From: CAINVV01 sp038323575 | GTDB lineage: Bacteria; Bacteroidota; Bacteroidia; Bacteroidales; Prolixibacteraceae | Assembly (NCBI GenBank): GCA_038323575.1 | Contig: JBBQHB010000002.1 | Location: 62,001 to 126,000, forward strand | DNA: 64,000 nt | Direction: 5' to 3' | Shown: piece by piece, positions 44,416 through 54,144 of the stretch | Layout of the letters: each line of letters opens with the position of its first letter | Position numbering within the stretch: position 1 is the first letter of the stretch | Notes under the pieces: generated by a model | Told to the model about the DNA's origin: nothing | The model's database searches: none | The model's input: only the letters and a program-made list of their open reading frames with translations | Translations under genes and position numbers: made by a program

Positions 44416-47400
44416 TTAAAATGTAATATCGACTCCAAGGGTGAATGTTTTGTTAAGTGGAAAAGCCCCACGTTGATAGCCATCTACCAGTGGACTTCCA
44501 TAACTGCTGCCACTTGTTTTGCGAGCTTCCGGATTAATTCCCCTATAGTTCTTCGCCATTAGGTAAACCAGATTCTGACCGGAAAAATACGCTCTAAGAT
44601 CACTTATTTTCAGTGATTTGGCTAACGAAGCAGGAATTGTATAGCCGAACGAAAAATCACGAATAGCAGCGTATGAACCGTCTTCAATACAATAATCACT
44701 TAGCATGAGGTCCCCTCCTGAAGTGGTATTTGAAAAAACAGTTTTCCCATCTCCTGGAAACATTGGACTTACATACCTATTATTCGTATAGGCTGTATTA
44801 TAACGCAATTGTTCGTTGTAATTTACGTTACCATTGACGACATCAACTCCTTGTACTCCTTGAATCAAAATACTTATGTCGAAGTTTTTATAATTGATTG
44901 TATTTGTAATACCCCAGGTAAAATCGGGAAACGGATCGCCCAAAACAACACGGTCGTCAGCATCCAAACGGTTATTACCATCCGTGTTCAAAACTTTTAA
45001 TCCGCCAACAACCGGTGTGAATTTTGTATAGGTAAAAGCTGCACCTTTCGCATCTGTAATTGCTTTTGCTGCTGCAACTTCCTCGAAGGTAGTATATATT
45101 CCGTCACTCTTGTATCCGAAAAATTGAATTGCAGGCTGACCAACAATTGCCCGGTAAACTTCATTTCTTTCGCCGAAATTGTCTTCCTTATCTTTATTTC
45201 CGTAATTCAGAAGTTTATTTTTGTTTGTCGAAAAGTTTGCTGACGATTTCCATTTGAAATTTTTGGTGTTGAAATTGGTGGACGAAATTTCTATTTCAAG
45301 ACCCTTATTGTTAACTTTTCCGATATTATTCCAGTACGACTGATGACCTGTGATATACATGGCCGGCTGTTGAAGTAATAACTGAATCGTATTTGAATTA
45401 TAATATTCTACGGTCAGGTTAAATCTATTTTTAAGGAATCCCAAATCAATTCCATAGTTAATCTCCTGAGTTTGTTCCCAGGTAATATCTGGATTCCCTA
45501 ACGAGGTATTATTTGAAGCCATACCAGGAACCAAAGTGCCATTACCTGTTCCAAGCACATAGTTGCTTGTATTGATTGAATTCATGTACGAATACTGTGG
45601 AATACTGTTATTTCCTGTTAATCCGACACTGGCACGAAGTTTAAGATTCGATAACCATTCCTGAGCTTTTAAGAATTTTTCTTCCGAAACTCTCCAACCA
45701 ATTGAAGCTGCAGGGAAACTTCCCCATTTATTACCTTCCGCGAATTTGGAACTTCCGTCTGAACGAAAACTTGCTGATGCCATATACTTCCCCATATACG
45801 AATAATTAATACGGCCAAGATAGGACATTAGCGATTCGGTATAATAGAAAGAAGTTGTGCCCGCAACAGATGGGCTATCGAGTAATAGTGATGATGCAAG
45901 ATTGAATGAAAGCATTTGCTCGTCCGGGAAATTGGTTGCAATGACCTGGTTGTATTTGTTTGATGACATTTGCATGGTATAACCCAGTAATGCACCCAAT
46001 TCATGTTTGCCAAATGTCTTCGTATAATTCAGGGTATTCTCCGACAATAAATCAGTGTGCAGGGTTGTCTGCCTGTTTAATTTATTCGGAACTCCTGCCT
46101 TTGTAGCAGAAGTTTGTTCCTTTTGATTGAATTCGCGGTAAGAAACATAAGCTCCGTTCGATGTTTTAAATTGCAGTCCTGGCATCAGATCTATTGTAAG
46201 ATACATGTTACTTTGCAACTTATAATCGTCGGTAAAAATGCTGGTACGTTGTCTGACAGATACTGGATTTTGATTGCTCGAACTAAAAGGACTTTGTCCT
46301 GTGAGCTGCCAAACTTCATTGTTGTACCCATAACCACTGACCGTTGTGCCATTAAAATCACTTGGTTGTGCATAGTCGCCTGAAATTTTGCCTGTTAAAG
46401 CAGCTGTTGCATCATTGTGGCGAACTGGAATCCAGCTTGGGAAACGCATATAGTCAGTTAAATCAGCTGCCGGGGTTTCCTTCTTGCTATATGTTGGCGA
46501 AAGATTAAACCCGACTGAAACTGTTTTTGAAAGTTTTGCATCCATTTTTGCACGGAAGCTATACTTGTCGTAGCTGCTGTTTTTCATGATCGCATCCTCA
46601 CTGTTGTAATTCCCCGAGATAAAATATTTCAAATTCTTATCACCGCCAGAAGCGCTTAGCTGGTAACTTTGCATAGAGCCATATTTCATCAAACCCTCAC
46701 TAAGCCAGTCTGTTGGCTGATCGACGTAGGTATGCAGCAACAAATAGGTAGTTTTCTCTGTGTCTGTAAGTTTATTGAAAAGCATCGTCGCGCTGGTTCC
46801 ATCAATAGCAGGATCCTGCATTCTCATGGCAGCTTCACCATAATTCAGCGCAATGTATTCATCGGTACTTAAAATAGTTGGTAATTTCAGATTAGTACGA
46901 ATACCTGAGTACATTTTGAAATTGAATTTGGCTTTTTTAATATTCCCCGATTTTGTGGTAATAAGAATTACACCACCAGCGGCCCTCGAACCATACAGTG
47001 CAGCAGAGGAAGCATCTTTCAGTACTTCTACTGATTCAACGTCACCCATACTAACCATTGAAAGGCCATCGGGTACCGGAAATCCATCGATTACAACGAG
47101 AGGGTCGTTGTTTGCACTTATCGAACCCATGCCCCTAACGCGGATTTGTGGAGCGGCGCCTGCCTCAGGATTACTGTTGTTGACCTGCACGCCTGCCATT
47201 TTTCCCTGTAGCGCCTGATCCATACGTGAAACAGGAACTTCATCAAGTCCCTCAGCCTTTAAAGATGTGACTGAGCCTGTAAGGTGCGATTTTTTCTGAG
47301 TTCCATAAGCAACAACGACAACTTCATCGATTGCTGACACAGAACGTACCAGTTTTATTTCCAGTGAGGTTTGTCCTGAATAATTAATTTCCTGCGTGAT

Positions 47401-47631
47401 GTAGCCAATGTATGACGCTATAAGTGTTACATTAATTTTAGGAACATTGAACTGAAACTTTCCATCGAAGTTGGTGACTGTACCAATAGTTGTTCCTTTT
47501 AAAACAATAGTCGCCCCAATTAAGGACTCATTGTTTTCAGAATCATGAATGATTCCGGTAACGGTTTTTTGTGCATAGGAATTAAGCACAAGTCCGGTTA
47601 CTAATATAAGAAGTGTGAGAATTTTTTTCAT
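44416..47631 (-). CDS. SusC-family TonB-dependent transporter (alginate locus)
   Basis: The 1071-residue protein has a signal peptide (ILTLLILVTGLVLNSYAQK), a carboxypeptidase-regulatory-like domain (about 22-100, VTGIIHDSENNESLIGATIV), the TonB-contacting SAIDEVVVVAYGTQKKSHLT, a plug (about 120-230, VPVSRMDQALQGKMAGVQVN and DVESVEVLKDASSAALYGSR) and a large barrel. It ends in the barrel motif FPLNKTFTLGVDITF. It has no STN domain, so it is not of the sigma/anti-sigma type, in line with the GntR gene next door. It imports oligoalginate into the periplasm with SusD. Confidence 0.93.
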   Translation of the reverse strand: MKKILTLLILVTGLVLNSYAQKTVTGIIHDSENNESLIGATIVLKGTTIGTVTNFDGKFQFNVPKINVTLIASYIGYITQEINYSGQTSLEIKLVRSVSAIDEVVVVAYGTQKKSHLTGSVTSLKAEGLDEVPVSRMDQALQGKMAGVQVNNSNPEAGAAPQIRVRGMGSISANNDPLVVIDGFPVPDGLSMVSMGDVESVEVLKDASSAALYGSRAAGGVILITTKSGNIKKAKFNFKMYSGIRTNLKLPTILSTDEYIALNYGEAAMRMQDPAIDGTSATMLFNKLTDTEKTTYLLLHTYVDQPTDWLSEGLMKYGSMQSYQLSASGGDKNLKYFISGNYNSEDAIMKNSSYDKYSFRAKMDAKLSKTVSVGFNLSPTYSKKETPAADLTDYMRFPSWIPVRHNDATAALTGKISGDYAQPSDFNGTTVSGYGYNNEVWQLTGQSPFSSSNQNPVSVRQRTSIFTDDYKLQSNMYLTIDLMPGLQFKTSNGAYVSYREFNQKEQTSATKAGVPNKLNRQTTLHTDLLSENTLNYTKTFGKHELGALLGYTMQMSSNKYNQVIATNFPDEQMLSFNLASSLLLDSPSVAGTTSFYYTESLMSYLGRINYSYMGKYMASASFRSDGSSKFAEGNKWGSFPAASIGWRVSEEKFLKAQEWLSNLKLRASVGLTGNNSIPQYSYMNSINTSNYVLGTGNGTLVPGMASNNTSLGNPDITWEQTQEINYGIDLGFLKNRFNLTVEYYNSNTIQLLLQQPAMYITGHQSYWNNIGKVNNKGLEIEISSTNFNTKNFKWKSSANFSTNKNKLLNYGNKDKEDNFGERNEVYRAIVGQPAIQFFGYKSDGIYTTFEEVAAAKAITDAKGAAFTYTKFTPVVGGLKVLNTDGNNRLDADDRVVLGDPFPDFTWGITNTINYKNFDISILIQGVQGVDVVNGNVNYNEQLRYNTAYTNNRYVSPMFPGDGKTVFSNTTSGGDLMLSDYCIEDGSYAAIRDFSFGYTIPASLAKSLKISDLRAYFSGQNLVYLMAKNYRGINPEARKTSGSSYGSPLVDGYQRGAFPLNKTFTLGVDITF

Positions 47632-47772
47632 TTGTTGTGTTTAATCAAATTTCAAAAATCTAATTCAAAAGTTATCTTTGTAGGGAATTATAAACGCCTC
47701 AGCTTTGAATTCCTTTTCTTGGCGAAGACTTTAGGAATTTTTGTGAGTTGAAAGCAATTATAACTTGTATTG

Positions 47773-47799
47773 AGGATTGGCTAAATGTTAGTCAATCCT
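47773..47799. terminator. Hairpin between gntR and the alginate susC
   Basis: The arms aggattggctaa (47773-47784) and ttagtcaatcct (47788-47799) pair at 11 of 12 positions, with a 3-base loop. A T-run follows on the plus strand only (cctttttaac), so on the minus strand it is a stem without a U-tract. It may end the gntR transcript or serve as a binding or attenuation site in the susC leader. Confidence 0.45.
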
Positions 47800-47838
47800 T
47801 TTTAACTTGTATTTTCCTTCATACTTCTGCTTGTTTTT

Positions 47839-48549
47839 TTAATATTTATAAGTGAGACTAAATTCTACCACGTCTTTCAAATGCAATTTCATTGCTTCTT
47901 CAGCTTCATCCGGTTTTTGCCTGATGATACAGTCCAGGATGTTCCTGTGCTCATTGAATGATTTATAGGAACGACCATCGCCGCACACGTTTAATTTTCG
48001 ATAAATTTGTATGATATCAGGTATGATAATCAACATCAAAGATTTAATAACATTATTCTGGCTGGCCTCGGAAATTTTTAAATGGAAATTGAAATCTTCG
48101 TTGACCCCTGGAGAACCCGAATCGATCTTGTTTTTGTAATCGGCTAGTGCTGCCTCCATTTCATTAATATTTTCCGAAGTTCTCCTTAGTGCAGCCTGCC
48201 GGCAAATAAATTTCTCCATCAAAACCCTTGTTTCAACCATATGAAAGAAATCGTTTTCAGCTAATTTGATAAAGTTGGTTAAAAGCCCTTCCATAGCAGT
48301 AATGTCGACTCCTGAAACGATCGTGCCGCTTTGCGGATTTGTTTTTAGAATTCCATAGAACTCGAGTTTTTTAATGGCATCCCGTACATAGGTCCGGCCA
48401 ATCCCAAAGCGATCAGACAGTTGTCTTTCAGATGGCAGTTTATCTCCGGGCATTAGTTGTCCCGATGCGATTGAGTCCCTGATTTGTTTGATGATTTTAT
48501 CAACAGGACTTTCAACTTTAATTGTTTCAAATTTTTCGAGCAAACTCAT
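47839..48549 (-). CDS. GntR-family transcriptional regulator, FadR subfamily
   Basis: The 236-residue protein has an N-terminal winged helix (about 10-75) with MPGDKLPSERQLSDRFGIGR and TYVRDAIKKLEFYGILKT, followed by an FCD helical effector domain (about 95-225: HMVETRVLMEKFICRQAALR, NEDFNFHLKISEASQNN, EAEEAMKLHLKDVVEFSLT). In alginate loci a GntR/FadR protein represses the genes until KDG or a related acid binds. The gene heads the locus, upstream of susC. A palindrome at 48583-48598 in front of it fits a FadR-type operator. Confidence 0.88.
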   Translation of the reverse strand: MSLLEKFETIKVESPVDKIIKQIRDSIASGQLMPGDKLPSERQLSDRFGIGRTYVRDAIKKLEFYGILKTNPQSGTIVSGVDITAMEGLLTNFIKLAENDFFHMVETRVLMEKFICRQAALRRTSENINEMEAALADYKNKIDSGSPGVNEDFNFHLKISEASQNNVIKSLMLIIIPDIIQIYRKLNVCGDGRSYKSFNEHRNILDCIIRQKPDEAEEAMKLHLKDVVEFSLTYKY

Positions 48550-48582
48550 AAGTTTATTTATAATGGAAGTTAGTCATCCAAC

Positions 48583-48598
48583 AACTGGTCGACCAATT
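48583..48598. promoter_or_regulatory. Candidate FadR/GntR operator in front of the regulator gene
   Basis: AACTGGTCGACCAATT contains the perfect palindrome TGGTCGACCA (48586-48595) and fits the TGGT-n-ACCA pattern bound by FadR-type GntR regulators. It lies 34-49 bases before the ATG at 48549, and on the minus strand it overlaps TAAATTGG, a near match to a -7 box. This would allow autorepression. I did not find a second copy of the 10-bp core in front of susC. Confidence 0.55.
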
Positions 48599-48794
48599 TA
48601 ATGCATTATTATTTTACAACAATGAGATTTTCGTGGTTTTGTTTCTACCAGTATGTAATTAATTGATTTATTGAGATTTGTTAATACATGTTATAAAACA
48701 TATTAACATAATATAATCTCTTCATTTGATCGTTTGACACAAGGAATGAAGGATTTAAATATTGTCTTTGATAGATTATATCAAATTAACAAAA

Positions 48795-51683
48795 TTACTT
48801 GCCGTAGATCTGCTGAACAAAACAGAGCTTTACCGGTCCAAGTAAGCCCGATTCAAGTAATACATGATCAGAGCCCTTCAACGGTTTGGTATAATAGACT
48901 GCTACGTTGGTTTTGGCAAACCTCTTTTCCACGGGTAGTTTTCCATCGCCAATCAAGCGGTTGGGCCAAAGGTTCACCACATCAATTTCCAAAGCGTTTT
49001 CGCCATCTTTTATGGCTTTGGTTACATCAAGATTCCATGGCGGACACCACAAAACACCAATATTTCTACCATTGAGGCGTACTTCTGCTATTTCTTTCAC
49101 TATACCAAGGTCGAGAAAGATTTGCTCATCTTTTTGTTGCATACCTTTTTTGAAGGTAAAGGATGTGCGATAGGTGGCAGTTCCTGAATAGTATTTAATA
49201 CCCTCTTCTGAACGTTTTGTCCAATCCTCAAGTTTTGCGAAGATAACTGGTTTTGAAGGGCCACCCCAGACAGAGTCGAATTTCACTGTCCACGGGTTAA
49301 TAAGTTCCTGCAAAGTACTTAGTTGCGGAAAGTTCGGTTTTTCATCACCTGATACTTTTGCTTTATTTCGGAAAACCACAAATGCAGAGCCATAAGCCGT
49401 AAATTCGAGCGGAACAGCTGTGCGTCCATCGGATTGTTTGAATTGAGTCAGGGAGCGAACATCACCATTGAGAGGATTCCAAAGTTCAGGCTGTTTGCCA
49501 TTTATCCGGAACTTTGCGGTTACTTTGATTGGATGTGATGTTGGATTGCTTACAAAGTATATATCGCTATTGCCAACCCTGCGATGCAGGAAGTCGGTTA
49601 CAGTGTCGCCGACAGTCTCCATATCCGGCGCTATTTGCATCGAAGCCAAAACTTCTCTTGCAGGTTTGTCAATAATTTTGCCCTTATCCCAGAGTTCATC
49701 GGCAATACGCTTAAACTCCTCTTCACATGCCGGAAAGTTTTGAAGGGTTGAAGTTCGTTGAGCTTTTGGACCGACCACTTTAGCGCCCGCATCAACCAGT
49801 TCCTTTATTTTTTTTAGCGCCGGGAGTGACAGTATTTTAAAATTGGGAAGTACCATCAGGCTATAGCTCATGCCATCTGGCAACACAATGCGTCCGTTTT
49901 CAACAGACATGCGGGTCAGAAGCACTTCTTCACTGATATGGTCGTAGTCGTATCCCGGCATCACACGTGCCGGATCTGAGTGTTTCCTGGTAGGGACATT
50001 TGGTACATGATCGCCGTAATAATAGCAAACATCGGCCACAAACAGGCCTTGCTGGAGCAGAAATTGGCAACGGTTCAGATAGCCGACAAAAGCCCCGGCC
50101 TGGTTGGCCCAGGTTAATTGAGGGTCGAAGTGGGTCCCGGCAAAATATTGCTGTCCGGGGATTCCCATTTCTTTGGGTGAGCAGGTAAAGGCATGAATGT
50201 AGGTGAGGTTCAATCCGGCACAAGCCTCATGGTCGAATGTTGGTTTTTGTGAAGACCACAGAATGTCGTTCCAATGCGGACCGATGGAGGTAAAGCCTTC
50301 GCCGCAGGCAATGGTTTTGCCATAAGTGTGGGCAGCGCTGCCGGCACATTTCATAAAGAAGCGCGAGTCTTCGGTTGGCCTGTGCGGCGATTTTACCCAG
50401 AATTCGCCCATTGGCGCATCGGTGCGTCCGAGGTTTTTAAGCCCGTCGAAAGGACCGAGGTGCGGACCGCTTGCTTCGCAGTGGATGATCATATTATGCT
50501 GGTGCGCCAATTTAGCCAATACGCCATAATGGTTGTCGGCAAAACAATCGCCAATGGTTTTGCGGAAATCTGCCAAAAAACGGTTACTTGCATCTCTGTT
50601 ATCAACGATCAGGCCGGTAACAGTCAACAGGTAAGAACGAATGTCGTAACCCCGCCGTTTTTTGAATTCTTCGGGAAATTTCAACGTCCAGTTTACGCCT
50701 CCGCCTTCCCAGCTATCGGTTTCGAAACCCTTGAACGACTTTCCGGCCAACGGACCAACGTCGTCGATAAGCGGTTCAATCACCTTGTCCCAGTAAGTTT
50801 TCAAGGCAGTAGAATCAAGATAATCAACCACGTAGCCCTTCCAGTTTCCGCTCGAAGTCGAGACCCTGCCGCCGCTGTTGGTATAGCCAAACCGTACCAC
50901 CTGCCAGAAACCATCGGGGACATCCCAGTTTAAAGTGCCATCGGCAGAAAGTTTATCTGAAATATCGATCACATCTTTTGACAAAATATCCTGTTCGCCT
51001 GGTGTCGCGATCGTATCAAGCAACAACTGGGAGCCATCGCCACCGCTCATACCCAGTTCCTTGAAAAGGAGTTTCGATTCGAGTTTGCTAATGGCCGGGC
51101 GCTTGGTTTTGGTGGTATCCTTCAATTTATATGCAAGCACGTATGAATCACGGTAATAGTCATTGCGATTTTTGGGGATGGCAAGGGTCTTTGTATATTT
51201 CAGCGGGCCGGCAATACGGGTTTCTGACCAGGTGATGTGTTTGGTGGCTTCATCTGCAGTAACCGTGGGACCCCCCAAATTCCAACCGCTTTGCGCACTA
51301 AGGGAAAGCTCGAGCCCCAGGCGGTCGGCTTCCATGATGGCGTGCTTAAACAATTCGCGCCACTCCGTGCTGCCGAACATAGGTCCAACGGGAACAGGCC
51401 CTGCAGGTTGACCGGCATCGAATATCAGCGAACCGCCCATACCAATTTTCTTCATCCACGCAAGATCCTTGGTAATTGCTTCTTTGGTAACATTACCGTT
51501 AAGCCACCACCAGTATGCCCGTGTTCGGGCAGCTAAAGGTGGGTTTGCAAAGCCTTTCTCCAAATTGGTCTGGCCAATTGTATTGCAAATAGTCGCTATT
51601 AAGATGAAAATAAACGCAATGCTCCTTTTTGCAGATACCAGTCTGCGAATGTTGAAAAATGATAAAAATCTCATTTGATCCAT
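48795..51683 (-). CDS. GH106 alpha-L-rhamnosidase
   Basis: The 962-residue protein has a signal sequence (SIAFIFILIATICNTIGQ, ending near residue 38). Its mature start is NLEKGFANPPLAARTRAYWW, then WLNGNVTKEAITKDLAWMKK and GLELSLSAQSGWNLGGPTV, the usual GH106 barrel. In the C-terminal part GTATYRTSFTFKK and FLDLGIVKEIAEVRLNGRNI form a GH2-like sugar-binding sandwich. It would remove alpha-L-rhamnose from a polysaccharide or oligosaccharide in the periplasm. It lies 5 bases downstream of the GH78 gene, same transcript. A second GH106 at 60.6 kb is related but clearly divergent. Confidence 0.88.
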   Translation of the reverse strand: MDQMRFLSFFNIRRLVSAKRSIAFIFILIATICNTIGQTNLEKGFANPPLAARTRAYWWWLNGNVTKEAITKDLAWMKKIGMGGSLIFDAGQPAGPVPVGPMFGSTEWRELFKHAIMEADRLGLELSLSAQSGWNLGGPTVTADEATKHITWSETRIAGPLKYTKTLAIPKNRNDYYRDSYVLAYKLKDTTKTKRPAISKLESKLLFKELGMSGGDGSQLLLDTIATPGEQDILSKDVIDISDKLSADGTLNWDVPDGFWQVVRFGYTNSGGRVSTSSGNWKGYVVDYLDSTALKTYWDKVIEPLIDDVGPLAGKSFKGFETDSWEGGGVNWTLKFPEEFKKRRGYDIRSYLLTVTGLIVDNRDASNRFLADFRKTIGDCFADNHYGVLAKLAHQHNMIIHCEASGPHLGPFDGLKNLGRTDAPMGEFWVKSPHRPTEDSRFFMKCAGSAAHTYGKTIACGEGFTSIGPHWNDILWSSQKPTFDHEACAGLNLTYIHAFTCSPKEMGIPGQQYFAGTHFDPQLTWANQAGAFVGYLNRCQFLLQQGLFVADVCYYYGDHVPNVPTRKHSDPARVMPGYDYDHISEEVLLTRMSVENGRIVLPDGMSYSLMVLPNFKILSLPALKKIKELVDAGAKVVGPKAQRTSTLQNFPACEEEFKRIADELWDKGKIIDKPAREVLASMQIAPDMETVGDTVTDFLHRRVGNSDIYFVSNPTSHPIKVTAKFRINGKQPELWNPLNGDVRSLTQFKQSDGRTAVPLEFTAYGSAFVVFRNKAKVSGDEKPNFPQLSTLQELINPWTVKFDSVWGGPSKPVIFAKLEDWTKRSEEGIKYYSGTATYRTSFTFKKGMQQKDEQIFLDLGIVKEIAEVRLNGRNIGVLWCPPWNLDVTKAIKDGENALEIDVVNLWPNRLIGDGKLPVEKRFAKTNVAVYYTKPLKGSDHVLLESGLLGPVKLCFVQQIYGK

Positions 51684-51688
51684 TGTTT

Positions 51689-53992
51689 TTAATTATGGTA
51701 TTTGATAATTACAGACTGCTTGCCTGCCTTTATATCCTTTAAAAGAACATAATCATTGCCATCTGCACCTTTTACATTCTTTCTGTTCAATGTTAAGGTA
51801 TACTTTTCCGAAACTTTAGGAACAAAAACCGAGGCAGTTGTATTGAAAGGAATTAGAATATTCAATTCAAATGATTTGCCGGGCTCTTGTATGAAATCGA
51901 CATCAATGTCACCGCGAATGGTTGGCACTTTCGCATTAGCAAGGGTAAGGTTTCCCGGATGCGGGCGAATATTTATTTTACCAAATCCCGGTTCAGCGGG
52001 TTCAATTCCCATGATTTTACGGGGAATAATATGTGCAGGCGATGCGCTCCATGCATGGCTCCAACCATTGTTTGTTTTGTATTTATTGTCCCAGGCTTCA
52101 GTTGTCATGGTGGCGCCTAAGCGAAGCATGTTAAGCCAGCTGCGGTCGGTGCTGTCTGTTAAAAGACTAAAAGCATAATCTGTTTGCCCGCTATTAAAAA
52201 GTGCCTCCAAAAGGTAATGTGCGCCGTAAACACCACATGCCATTCGCCTGGACTTGATAAAATCAACAACTGATTTCTGGTTCTTTGCCGGCACCAAACC
52301 AAAACACAATGGGTACATATTGGCGTGCAGAGAGGCATGGGTTGAACCAATTCCGTCTATATAAATTCCTTTATCAGCATCAAAGAAATTTTTATTAAAG
52401 GCGTCTTTTGCCGACTCGGCTTTTTTTGAAAAAAGTTCAGCATCAGCATGTTTACCGGCTACTACAGCTATTTTAGACATATACACCAGTCCTTGGTAAT
52501 AAAATGCATTGACGACGGTATTGAAATTCGTAAAGTCGTATCCATCGGACTCGCCCCCGGGCGGATTACCGGCAATATCACCATTTGGCCAATCGACGAT
52601 ATCCCTCAAGGCTTTCCCATTGAAATGAATGGAATTTAGAAACTCCTGGGTTTGAAGCCCTGTCCTGGTCGAAATCAGACCATTTTCAGTTTGCAATGCA
52701 ACCATGGTTTTTGCTCTCAAATCGTTGTAATATTTGATGATTAGGTCTGAATTCCCAGTATGCAGATAATCGGCCCAAGCCATGAAAATAGTTTGTGATA
52801 TCCATTCGGTCGGCCAGGTGGCATGATAAATGAGATTTTCGAGACTATACCGGGCAATAGCAAACTCGCGGTCAATGGCATAATGGCACATCTGCTGGAT
52901 GCAGCAATCGGCTTCGTACATCATCCGTTCCCGCTCACTGTTGGCATAATCGCCGTTAAAAGTATTGGCAATGGTGGAATATTTACAAAGCTCATAAATT
53001 GCATTCAGGTTTTTGTCGGAACAAGAGAAGCTTGACGCTTTTTCATCATAAAGACAATACAAAGCCTTATGGGTAATATCGTTAACTGTTAAATTTTCGC
53101 TGCCGCTCACAATCTCGCAGAACCTGAAAGGAATAACCTCCGGCATTTGGAGCGGCATAGGTTGACTATGCGGATACCTCGGTACAAACCGCGGTACTTC
53201 AAGTGTGTAATTGGCTGTTCCGGGCATAATGGTTAACGGGTATGTCCTGAAAATAATACCTCCGCCCGGCTTCTGGTCAATTGAATCACCTACACCTTTT
53301 TCTCCGATATTTATGCTCAATTTCAACTCTTTCAGAGCCGGGTCTTTGGGTAACCAGGTCAAGTTCATTTCGACAGTTGAAAATGCCGAACGTCCGAAAT
53401 CAAAAAACTGAACTCCGTTTTTGCGAATGTTTTTCCGAACCGGCTTTACAGGATTGTATTGAATAGGATGCCTGTTCTCCAATGCCCAAAACTTCTCACC
53501 ATTCTCATTGGATATCTGCATCCATTTACTCTCTCCGGGCCATTTCTTTGGTGCTTCGAAAGTGGAAGTCCTAAACTGCTGAACCTCGCTCCAGGCAGAT
53601 TCACCACTCAATTTATTGAAGGTCTTTACTTTCCACCAATAAGAGGAATTTGAGGAAAGTGACTTGCCTGCATAATTAATATTGATGGATTGCCAACTTG
53701 CAATTTTGCCTGAATTCCACATATCGGAAACATCACGTTTAAGTATATCTGATGATGTTGCAACCATAATTTGATAAGCTTTTTGATAATCTCCCTGCTT
53801 ATTTGAATTGACAATCCACCCGAAATCCGGATTCGGTTCGGTTATGACAGATAATTCGGGGTGAGACAATAACTGGCACAACAAGCCCGATGGCGCCGAA
53901 GATTGCGAAAACGCCACGAATCCGGAATTTAAGATAATGATCAGAGACAAACAAAAAAGTCTAAGCAAATTTTTTCCTTCCAGTTTAATCAT
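51689..53992 (-). CDS. GH78-like alpha-L-rhamnosidase
   Basis: The 767-residue protein has a signal peptide (LFCLSLIIILNSGFVAFSQ), an N-terminal Ig-like domain (LSHPELSVITEPNPDFGWIV, SSNSSYWWKVKTFNK) and an alpha/alpha-barrel (about 320-690). The latter has NGDYANSERERMMYEADCCI in the place of the usual GH78 DCPQRDERLGW block, then TEWISQTIFMAWADYLH, GVYGAHYLLEALFNSGQTDY and TTEAWDNKYKTNNGWSHAWS. A C-terminal beta domain follows. It is shorter than many GH78 enzymes (about 900-1100), lacking one of the accessory domains. Rhamnose release is inferred; related unsaturated-rhamnosyl or other activities are possible. Confidence 0.78.
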   Translation of the reverse strand: MIKLEGKNLLRLFCLSLIIILNSGFVAFSQSSAPSGLLCQLLSHPELSVITEPNPDFGWIVNSNKQGDYQKAYQIMVATSSDILKRDVSDMWNSGKIASWQSININYAGKSLSSNSSYWWKVKTFNKLSGESAWSEVQQFRTSTFEAPKKWPGESKWMQISNENGEKFWALENRHPIQYNPVKPVRKNIRKNGVQFFDFGRSAFSTVEMNLTWLPKDPALKELKLSINIGEKGVGDSIDQKPGGGIIFRTYPLTIMPGTANYTLEVPRFVPRYPHSQPMPLQMPEVIPFRFCEIVSGSENLTVNDITHKALYCLYDEKASSFSCSDKNLNAIYELCKYSTIANTFNGDYANSERERMMYEADCCIQQMCHYAIDREFAIARYSLENLIYHATWPTEWISQTIFMAWADYLHTGNSDLIIKYYNDLRAKTMVALQTENGLISTRTGLQTQEFLNSIHFNGKALRDIVDWPNGDIAGNPPGGESDGYDFTNFNTVVNAFYYQGLVYMSKIAVVAGKHADAELFSKKAESAKDAFNKNFFDADKGIYIDGIGSTHASLHANMYPLCFGLVPAKNQKSVVDFIKSRRMACGVYGAHYLLEALFNSGQTDYAFSLLTDSTDRSWLNMLRLGATMTTEAWDNKYKTNNGWSHAWSASPAHIIPRKIMGIEPAEPGFGKINIRPHPGNLTLANAKVPTIRGDIDVDFIQEPGKSFELNILIPFNTTASVFVPKVSEKYTLTLNRKNVKGADGNDYVLLKDIKAGKQSVIIKYHN

Positions 53993-54079
53993 GGTTAGTT
54001 TAATTTATTGGATGCTAGTTTAATAGGATGTCCAAAAAGTCCTTTGAGTACCTTTGAATTAGGAAAAGAGAAAAAAAAG

Positions 54080-54123
54080 AAATAAGCACGGACATATTTG
54101 GCAAAAGTTGTCCGTGCTTATTT
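54080..54123 (-). terminator. Strong terminator between susD and the GH78 gene
   Basis: The arms aaataagcacggaca (54080-54094) and tgtccgtgcttattt (54109-54123) are a perfect 15-bp match with a 14-base loop. On the minus strand the stem is followed by cttttttttctcttttcc, a long U-tract. It lies 22 bases after the SusD stop, so most transcripts should end before GH78 and GH106. Confidence 0.85.
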
Positions 54124-54144
54124 GATTAGTTACTTTTATAACGG

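Noticed and set aside
50274..50933. Long open frame opposite the GH106 gene
   Set aside because: It is a shadow frame produced by the codon bias of the rhamnosidase gene.
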